Source: Acidobacteriota bacterium
Lineage (GTDB): Bacteria; Acidobacteriota; UBA6911
Direction of reading: 5' to 3'
Assembly (NCBI GenBank): GCA_016934555.1
Contig: JAFGSS010000163.1
Coordinates: forward strand, 1 to 32,599
Length of the DNA stretch: 32,599 nucleotides
The notes below the pieces were generated by a model, which was not told where the DNA came from, did not search any database, and was given only the letters and a program-made list of their open reading frames with translations. Shown here piece after piece: positions 14,623 through 20,581 of this stretch (position 1 is its first letter; every line of letters starts with the position of its first letter). A program made the position numbers and the translations under genes.

Positions 14623-17169
14623 ATGGCAGAAAAGGCGGGATTGGATATGTCCACCAACGAAACCGGGGTCGACCCCGAGGAAATCCGCAAGGTCCAGGTC
14701 CTCACCCCCAGGCTCCAGAAACTTAAGCGGGAGTGGGAGGAGGCCGAACCGCAGGTCTACGTGGACGACACCCTCCTGTTCACCGAGTCGTGGCGGGAGA
14801 CCGAGGGGCTCCCGCTGGACATCCGCTGGGCGAAGGCGCTCGAGAAGCGGCTGCTCGAATGCCCCGTCGTCATCCGGGACGGGGAAATCGTGGTGGGATC
14901 GCTGACCAAGTTCATCCGGGGCAACGGCACCCTCTGCGCCATGAAGCCGCGCGAAATCCTGGAAATGTGCGAGAAGGGGAAATTCGCCCGCAAGACGAGT
15001 GACACCGAGTCGACGAAGATCACGCCCGAGGACCTCGCGGCGCTGCGGGCGGACGCCGAGTACTGGATCGAGCACATCCCCCAGGTCAGCACCGTCAACG
15101 CCGCCCTCGAGTACGACATGGGGCCCGGCGTGTTCGACCTCCTGTTCGACACCGGGTGCGTGTTCGAGGGGCGCGGGGTCCGCTACAAGATGGACCGCGG
15201 CCTGTTCCAGAATTACAGCGCCTACGGCGGGGGGGTGGCCCAGGTCAGCGCCCGATGCATCGAGGTGGGGCTCAACCACGTCATCGACCTGTGCCGGAAG
15301 GAGCGCGAGCGGATGATGCTCGAGGGGGACGAGCGCTCCCACGGCTCGGCCCAGTTTTTGCGTAAGTACTGGCTGCTCGAGGCCTGCATCCTCTCCTGCC
15401 GCGCCTTCATCAGGTACGCCGAGCGGCACGCGTGGCTCGCGCGCTCCGAGGCAGCGAAGGAAACGCGGGGCTGGCGCAAGGCGGAACTGCTGCGCATCGC
15501 CGAGGCGTGCGAACGCTGCCCGGCCGAACCGCCGCGCGACTTCTTCGAGGCGGTCCAGTGCGTGCGCCTCTACCACCTGGTCTGCTGGAAGGAGAGCTCC
15601 GACCGCCCCGAGGTCCCGATCGGGCGGCTCGACCAGATCCTCAACCCCTACTACGTGAAGGACAAGGCCGAGGGGAAGATCACGCCCCAGGGGGCGGCCG
15701 AACTCCTCGGCGCCCTCTGGCTGAAGATCCGCGAGTGCGAGAACCTGGTGACCATCCCCCGCTCCCAGCGGGCGGCCCCCGGCTCGCTCCTCCCCAACAT
15801 CACCCTGTGCGGGGTGGACGCCGAGGGGCGCGACCTCACCAACGAGGTCTCCTGGCTGGTCCTGGAGGCGATGGCGCAAGTCAAGCTCTCCGAGCCCGCC
15901 ATCTACATCCGCTACAACCCCAACATGGACCCGCGCTTCCTCCTGCACGCCCTGCGCTGCAATGTCGAGTTCGGCGGGGGCAACCCCGCCTTCCTCAACG
16001 ACGCGTTGGGGACCCAGCGCTATCTCGACCGGGGGGTCCCGATCACGGACGCCTGCGACTGGAACTCGAGCGGCTGCCTCGGCTACCACCTCGACTGCAT
16101 GGAGCATCTCGGCGGGGGGCACAACATCAACCAGATCAAGCTGCTCGAGCTCGCCCTCAACGACGGCTTCGACCCCCGGACGCAGAAGCAGCTCGGCCCG
16201 AAAACGGGGGACCCGAAAACCTTCGCCAGCTTCGACGACGTCATGGGCGCCTACCTGCGGCAGCTGGAGTATTTCGTCCCGGTGCTGCACCGGATCAAGG
16301 TCCTGACCCTCTGCACCGAGGTCGCCGACGGTCCGATGAGCGGACTGCGGTGCGCCATGCAGTTCGAGGACTCGATCCGAGAAGGGCTCACCCCGAAGGA
16401 GGGGGGCGCGCGCTACCCCGAGGGGAGGACCTCCTGGCTCGGAAGCCGCGGGATGGTCGACATCGCCGACAGCCTCGCGGCGATCAAGAAACTGGTCTTC
16501 GACGAGAAGAAGGTCACTATGGGGGAGCTGCTCGAGGCCTGCGCGCGGAACTGGGAAGGGCACGACGCGCTCCACCAGATGTGTCTCAACGCGCCCAAGT
16601 ACGGCAACGACGACGAATACGTCGACTCCCTCTACGACCGGCTCTCCACGGAGGTCCCGGAGATCATGCAGCGGTGGATCGACCCGATCACGGGCAAGAA
16701 GCCGATCCTCTTCATCGGGGCGGCGGCCGGGCACGTGGCGATCGGCAAGGCCGTCGGCGCCCTCCCCAACGGCCGGCGCGCGGGCACCCCCGTCAACGAC
16801 GCCGCCTGCTCCGTCATGCCCGGCATGGACGTCAACGGTCCGACCGCGGCCATCAACTCCGCGACCAACGGGCCGTACGCGCGGGAATTCTGCGGCTACG
16901 CCATGAACATGAAGTTCTCCAAATCGGTCCTCAACACGGAGGAAAAGCTCGAAAAGCTCTCCTGGCTGGTCAAGGCCTTCATGAAGCGGGGGGGGTGGCA
17001 CATCCAGTTCAACATCCACAGCCGCGAGGAGCTCCTCGACGCGCAGAAGCACCCGGCCGAGCACAGGAACCTGCTGGTCCGGGTCGGCGGCTACAGCGCC
17101 TATTTCATCGACCTGCCGCCGGAGCTGCAGAACGAGATCGTCGAGCGCTCCATGCACGACCGCCTCTGA
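14623..17169 (+). CDS. Glycyl radical enzyme of pyruvate formate-lyase superfamily, unknown substrate
   Basis: This 848-aa protein has the PFL-like barrel over most of its length. A C-terminal glycyl radical motif reads RVGGYSAYF, with the radical on G823, 25 residues from the end. The thiyl Cys is C485 (NSSGCLGYHLD), giving a Cys-to-Gly spacing of 338, normal for the family. Dehydratase, lyase and decarboxylase members usually have a Glu two residues after the Cys (GCVE); here the sequence is C-L-G, with E494 the nearest Glu. It therefore does not fit choline TMA-lyase, diol dehydratase, isethionate lyase or hydroxyphenylacetate decarboxylase signatures. The activase gene follows after 57 nt containing a strong hairpin. 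The enzyme would be cytoplasmic and oxygen-sensitive. The reaction cannot be named from the sequence. Confidence 0.92.
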   Translation: MAEKAGLDMSTNETGVDPEEIRKVQVLTPRLQKLKREWEEAEPQVYVDDTLLFTESWRETEGLPLDIRWAKALEKRLLECPVVIRDGEIVVGSLTKFIRGNGTLCAMKPREILEMCEKGKFARKTSDTESTKITPEDLAALRADAEYWIEHIPQVSTVNAALEYDMGPGVFDLLFDTGCVFEGRGVRYKMDRGLFQNYSAYGGGVAQVSARCIEVGLNHVIDLCRKERERMMLEGDERSHGSAQFLRKYWLLEACILSCRAFIRYAERHAWLARSEAAKETRGWRKAELLRIAEACERCPAEPPRDFFEAVQCVRLYHLVCWKESSDRPEVPIGRLDQILNPYYVKDKAEGKITPQGAAELLGALWLKIRECENLVTIPRSQRAAPGSLLPNITLCGVDAEGRDLTNEVSWLVLEAMAQVKLSEPAIYIRYNPNMDPRFLLHALRCNVEFGGGNPAFLNDALGTQRYLDRGVPITDACDWNSSGCLGYHLDCMEHLGGGHNINQIKLLELALNDGFDPRTQKQLGPKTGDPKTFASFDDVMGAYLRQLEYFVPVLHRIKVLTLCTEVADGPMSGLRCAMQFEDSIREGLTPKEGGARYPEGRTSWLGSRGMVDIADSLAAIKKLVFDEKKVTMGELLEACARNWEGHDALHQMCLNAPKYGNDDEYVDSLYDRLSTEVPEIMQRWIDPITGKKPILFIGAAAGHVAIGKAVGALPNGRRAGTPVNDAACSVMPGMDVNGPTAAINSATNGPYAREFCGYAMNMKFSKSVLNTEEKLEKLSWLVKAFMKRGGWHIQFNIHSREELLDAQKHPAEHRNLLVRVGGYSAYFIDLPPELQNEIVERSMHDRL

Positions 17170-17178
17170 TCGACCCGG

Positions 17179-17204
17179 GGCCGGGGCGCCGCGGCGCCCC
17201 GGCC
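17179..17204. repeat. 26-nt perfect palindrome between GRE and activase genes
   Basis: The 12-base arm at 17179-17190 is the exact reverse complement of 17193-17204, with GC at the centre. It starts 10 nt after the GRE stop and ends 22 nt before the activase start. As RNA it would be a very stable GC-only hairpin. No T-run follows, so a mRNA stabiliser, processing site or attenuating structure is more likely than a terminator. Confidence 0.7.
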
Positions 17205-17226
17205 GATAGCGCGAAAGGCCCGTCCG

Positions 17227-18138
17227 ATGAATGCCGTCGAAGGCATGGTTTTTAATATCCAGCGATACAGCATCGACGACGGCCCCGGCGTCCGCACCAC
17301 CGTCTTCCTCAAGGGGTGCCCCCTCTCCTGCCTCTGGTGCAGCAACCCCGAGTCGCTCGACCCGCTCCCGGAGGTGACCTGGCGCTACACCTCCTGCCGC
17401 CGCTGCGGGACCTGCGTCGCCGCCTGCCCCGAGGGGGCCATCGCCCTCACCGACGACGGCATCCGGATCGACCGGATCAGGTGCAGCCGCTGCGGCAGCT
17501 GCGTCGCGGCCTGCCTGCCGGGGGCGCTCGCGCTCTCGGGCAGAAAAATGACGGTCGATGAAGTCTGGAGCGTCGTCAGGAAGGACCGGGACTACTACGA
17601 GGTCTCGGGGGGGGGCGTCACCTGCTCCGGCGGGGAGGTCCTGGCTCAGCCCGAATTCGTCGCCGCCCTCTTCCGGCGCTGCCGGGCGGAGGGGATCCAC
17701 ACCTGCGCCGACACCTCCGGCTGGGGGAGCCCCGAAGCGATGGAAACGGTGCTCGGGGAATGCGACCTGGTCTACTTCGACCTGAAGCACATGAACCCGG
17801 CCGAGCACCTGAGGCTGTGCGGGCGCTCGAACGAGCCCATCCTCCGAAACCTCGGGCTGACGGTCGCGCGCGGGGTCCCCCTGGTGGTACGCCTGCCGCT
17901 CGTCCCCGGCTGCAACGACACGGCCGAAAACCTCGCCGCCACGGGCGCCGCCGTCGCGCGCCTGGCCGCCGGCGCCGAGGTCCACCTCCTCCCCTATCAC
18001 CATTACGGGGAAAGCAAATACCGGATGCTGGGGAGGGAGTACCCGCTCCCGGAGGTGGAGAGCCCCGCGCCGGAAGCGCTGGAGCGGGCGAAGGCCATCA
18101 TCGAATCGTACGGGTTGAAATGCGACATTAAAAAGTAG
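17227..18138 (+). CDS. Glycyl radical enzyme activase (radical SAM)
   Basis: This 303-aa protein installs the glycyl radical on its partner by reductive cleavage of S-adenosylmethionine. The radical SAM cluster is C31-x3-C35-x2-C38 in the PflA-type segment FLKGCPLSCLWC. An inserted ferredoxin domain holds two further 4Fe-4S clusters: C57, C60, C63, C67 and C86, C89, C92, C96. This is typical of activases for GREs other than PFL itself. The glycine-rich SGGGVTCSGGE segment is also present. The ribosome site is weak (AAAGG about nine bases upstream), and the gene lies behind a strong hairpin, consistent with lower expression than the GRE. It is followed 14 nt later by the B12 mutase. Confidence 0.95.
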   Translation: MNAVEGMVFNIQRYSIDDGPGVRTTVFLKGCPLSCLWCSNPESLDPLPEVTWRYTSCRRCGTCVAACPEGAIALTDDGIRIDRIRCSRCGSCVAACLPGALALSGRKMTVDEVWSVVRKDRDYYEVSGGGVTCSGGEVLAQPEFVAALFRRCRAEGIHTCADTSGWGSPEAMETVLGECDLVYFDLKHMNPAEHLRLCGRSNEPILRNLGLTVARGVPLVVRLPLVPGCNDTAENLAATGAAVARLAAGAEVHLLPYHHYGESKYRMLGREYPLPEVESPAPEALERAKAIIESYGLKCDIKK

Positions 18139-18152
18139 AACGGAGAACGGCC

Positions 18153-20066
18153 ATGATCAGAGTCAGGCAGGAACGGATCGACGACGCGGCTTTCGCCCGC
18201 ATGCGCCGGGAGGTCCTCTCGGCCTGGCCGACGGGGCGGGAGGTCGATCTCGACGAGGCGGCCGAATATCAGCGGAAAATGCCGGAGGGGAAGAACTTCA
18301 CCAAGGTCCTGGCCGGCTACCGGGCCTCGGGCACGATCGGCCTCTTCCCCCGCTCCGGGGTTCCCGTCGTCGAGGAGGAGATCCGGCTCCTCCGGGCCAT
18401 GAACGGCGCCGGTGTCCGGCTCTTCCCCTTCACCACCGATTCCTACACCCGCAACCTGCAGCTCGAGAAGGCGCAGAAGGGGCTCGAGGAGAGCATCCGG
18501 ACCGGGAAAGCCAAGCTGAACGGCTATCCCATCATCAACCACGGCGTCTCCGTCACCCGGCGGGTGGTGGAATCGTGCGACGGCGCCTTCGACCCCCGCA
18601 GTTCGCGCGTCGCCAACAGCTTCGTCGGCGAAATCGCCTTCGCCTCCGGCATGACGGCGATGCCCAACAGCTTCTTCGGGTGGATCGGCGGGTACGACAA
18701 GACGGCGACCCCGGAGGAGTGCATCGAAACCGCCCAGTACCTCGGCCGGCTGATCGGCTGCTACGCCGACCGCGGCGTCGTCATCAGCACCGACACGCAC
18801 GGCTGGCTCCCCAACGGCGTCGTCCCGATGTACGTCAACATGGCGACCCAGATCATCGAGGCGCTCGTGAGCGCCTGCCAGGGGGTCCGGAGCGTCGTCC
18901 CCCTGACCAATTTCCAGGGGAACATCGCCCAGGACATCGCCGACATCCGCGTCTCGGAGCGGCTGTTCCGGAAATACCTGGACCGGTTCGGCTTTCACGA
19001 CACCCTTATCCCCGGCGTGATCGGGAACCAGTCCTCCCTCTTCCCCTTCCCCCAGGACATCGGCAGGGCCTTCGGCTACATCAACTACACCGCCATGGTG
19101 GCCGCCATGACGCCCCTGGCCGCCTGCTCGGTCAAGACGGTCGACGAGGCGCTGGGGGTCCCGAGCATCGAAAGCCACGTCCAGACCTACCGCTCGGCCC
19201 ACTGGATCTTCAACATGATGCGGCAGCAGCAGTTCGAGCCCGATTCGCCCGCGATCCGGCAGGAGGAGCGGATGGCGGAGCTGGCGGTGACGGCCATCCT
19301 CGACCGGGTCATCGAGATGGGGGACGGCGACGTCGCCGTCGGGACGGTCCGCGCCATCGAGGCGGGGGTGCTCGACTCCCCCTTCTCCATCAACATCTAC
19401 CCCAAGGACCAGGTCCTGGGGGCCCGCGACCTCCGGGGGGCGTGCCGCTACATCAAGTACGGGAACCTCCCGATCCCGGAGGAGGTCCGGGAGTACAACG
19501 ACCAGAAGATGCGGGAGCGGGAACTGGCGGAGGGGTCCAGGCTCGACATGAAGACCTCGGTGGCCGATTTCTGGGCCCTGGCCGAGGGCGCCGTGCACGG
19601 CACCGTAAACCGGGCGGAGGCGGAGCCCCAGACTCTCGCCCTGTCGCGCCGACCCGTGGTGGTGACGGGGACCGTCGGCGTCGATTCGCACGTCATCGGC
19701 ACCAAGTTTCTCTCCTGCGTCCTGCGCGAGCACGGCATCCGGGTGATCGCCCTGGGGGCCCAGACCCCGCCCGAGGAGTTCATCCAGGCGGCGGCCAAGA
19801 ACGGCGCCGACGCCATCATGATCACCTCGCTGTACGGGATGGCGCGGATGGACCTGGAGGGCTTCCGGGAGCAGTGCACCGAGGCGGGGATCGGCGGCAT
19901 CCTGCTCTACATCGGCGGCATTCTCGGGATCGGCGCCCGCAATTTCCGGGACGACGAGGCCGCCTTCAGGCGGCTCGGGTTCGACCGGGTCTACCCCCCG
20001 CAGTCGGACCCGGTCCTGTCGGTCCGGGACCTGGTCGCCGACCTCGAGGCAGGGGGCAGGCTGTAA
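18153..20066 (+). CDS. Glutamate-mutase-like B12 enzyme, single-chain E-S fusion
   Basis: This is a 637-aa protein. Residues ~1-485 match the catalytic E (epsilon) subunit of glutamate mutase, and ~498-637 match the cobalamin-binding S (sigma) subunit, with the B12 motif D511-x-H513-x-x-G516. Glutamate mutase normally has separate E and S chains; single-chain 2-methyleneglutarate mutase has a similar total length. Numbered against Clostridium cochlearium GlmE from memory, the carboxylate-binding Arg claw is kept (R67, R100, R149). The amino-group contacts Glu171 and Tyr177 are P171 and W177, while Tyr181 is kept as Y181. The enzyme should rearrange the carbon skeleton of a dicarboxylic acid, probably one without an alpha-amino group. 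No methylaspartate ammonia-lyase or MutL/GlmL-type gene is nearby. A ribosome site (GGAGA) precedes ATG 18153. Confidence 0.88.
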   Translation: MIRVRQERIDDAAFARMRREVLSAWPTGREVDLDEAAEYQRKMPEGKNFTKVLAGYRASGTIGLFPRSGVPVVEEEIRLLRAMNGAGVRLFPFTTDSYTRNLQLEKAQKGLEESIRTGKAKLNGYPIINHGVSVTRRVVESCDGAFDPRSSRVANSFVGEIAFASGMTAMPNSFFGWIGGYDKTATPEECIETAQYLGRLIGCYADRGVVISTDTHGWLPNGVVPMYVNMATQIIEALVSACQGVRSVVPLTNFQGNIAQDIADIRVSERLFRKYLDRFGFHDTLIPGVIGNQSSLFPFPQDIGRAFGYINYTAMVAAMTPLAACSVKTVDEALGVPSIESHVQTYRSAHWIFNMMRQQQFEPDSPAIRQEERMAELAVTAILDRVIEMGDGDVAVGTVRAIEAGVLDSPFSINIYPKDQVLGARDLRGACRYIKYGNLPIPEEVREYNDQKMRERELAEGSRLDMKTSVADFWALAEGAVHGTVNRAEAEPQTLALSRRPVVVTGTVGVDSHVIGTKFLSCVLREHGIRVIALGAQTPPEEFIQAAAKNGADAIMITSLYGMARMDLEGFREQCTEAGIGGILLYIGGILGIGARNFRDDEAAFRRLGFDRVYPPQSDPVLSVRDLVADLEAGGRL

Positions 20067-20082
20067 CCGGCCCGCGGGCCGG
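20067..20082. repeat. 16-nt perfect palindrome after the mutase stop
   Basis: CCGGCCC (20067-20073), GC, then GGGCCGG (20076-20082) begins at the first base after the mutase stop codon and ends 20 nt before the cupin start. There is no T-run, so it may stabilise the upstream mRNA or mark a processing point, like the palindrome at 17179. Confidence 0.6.
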
Positions 20083-20102
20083 GCCATCGGGAGGAGTCAC
20101 CC

Positions 20103-20567
20103 ATGACCGAATCCAAGTACGGCCAATACATCGTCACCGAAGACCTGATGCCCCCGGAACCGGAGGCCTGGGTGAAGTCGATGGAGGACCAGGCGAAGGA
20201 GGGGAAGATTCTCGACCGCACGATGCTGCTGGGCATCATGGACTCCATCGTGCCCGGCTGCTCCCTCTTTGCCGGGTGCGAGATCCTCTGGGGCCTCCCG
20301 GGCGGGAAGCCGGTGGCCATCGAGATCCCGCACAGCCACGATTTCGACGAGGTCATCGGCTTCGCGGGGACCAACCGGAACTACCCGCGCGACCTCTGCG
20401 GGGAGATCGAGTTCCACATCGGGGGGGAGACGCACACCCTCACCAAAACCTGCCTCCTCTTCGTCCCCAAGGGGGTGGAGCACTGCCCCGTGGTCTTCAA
20501 GAGGATCGACACCCCGATCTTCATGTTCGAGGCGGCCAACCACCAGCAGTACGTGAAGAACCTTTGA
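20103..20567 (+). CDS. Cupin-domain protein
   Basis: This 154-aa cytoplasmic protein has a single cupin barrel at ~70-150. The metal site is complete: H77, H79 and E83 in HSHDFDE, and H127 in PKGVEHCP. An N-terminal extension of ~65 residues has no recognisable motif. Cupins with this site bind a divalent metal and may act as isomerases, decarboxylases, lyases or ligand sensors, so the exact role is open. Its position 36 nt after the B12 mutase, with a strong GGAGGAG ribosome site, suggests a step or sensor in the GRE/mutase pathway. It has no DNA-binding domain, so it is not itself a transcription factor. Confidence 0.82.
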   Translation: MTESKYGQYIVTEDLMPPEPEAWVKSMEDQAKEGKILDRTMLLGIMDSIVPGCSLFAGCEILWGLPGGKPVAIEIPHSHDFDEVIGFAGTNRNYPRDLCGEIEFHIGGETHTLTKTCLLFVPKGVEHCPVVFKRIDTPIFMFEAANHQQYVKNL

Positions 20568-20581
20568 GAACGGACTTCGGA

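Noticed and set aside
14623-17169. Assignment of the GRE as benzylsuccinate/alkylsuccinate synthase
   Set aside because: No small Bss/Ass subunits or CoA-transfer genes are present, and the fumarate-binding Arg region does not match.
14596-18003. Minus-strand open frame of over 1100 codons opposite the GRE and activase
   Set aside because: It crosses two well-defined genes and their spacer, and its translation is low-complexity.
18153-20066. True glutamate mutase of the methylaspartate pathway
   Set aside because: The amino-contact residues are changed, and no methylaspartate ammonia-lyase or MutL/GlmL gene is nearby.
18003-20087. Minus-strand open frame opposite the B12 mutase
   Set aside because: It is antisense to an intact mutase with clear E and S motifs and shows no recognisable domain.
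14623-20567. A bacterial microcompartment GRE locus
   Set aside because: No shell-protein genes or encapsulation tails are visible in the window.
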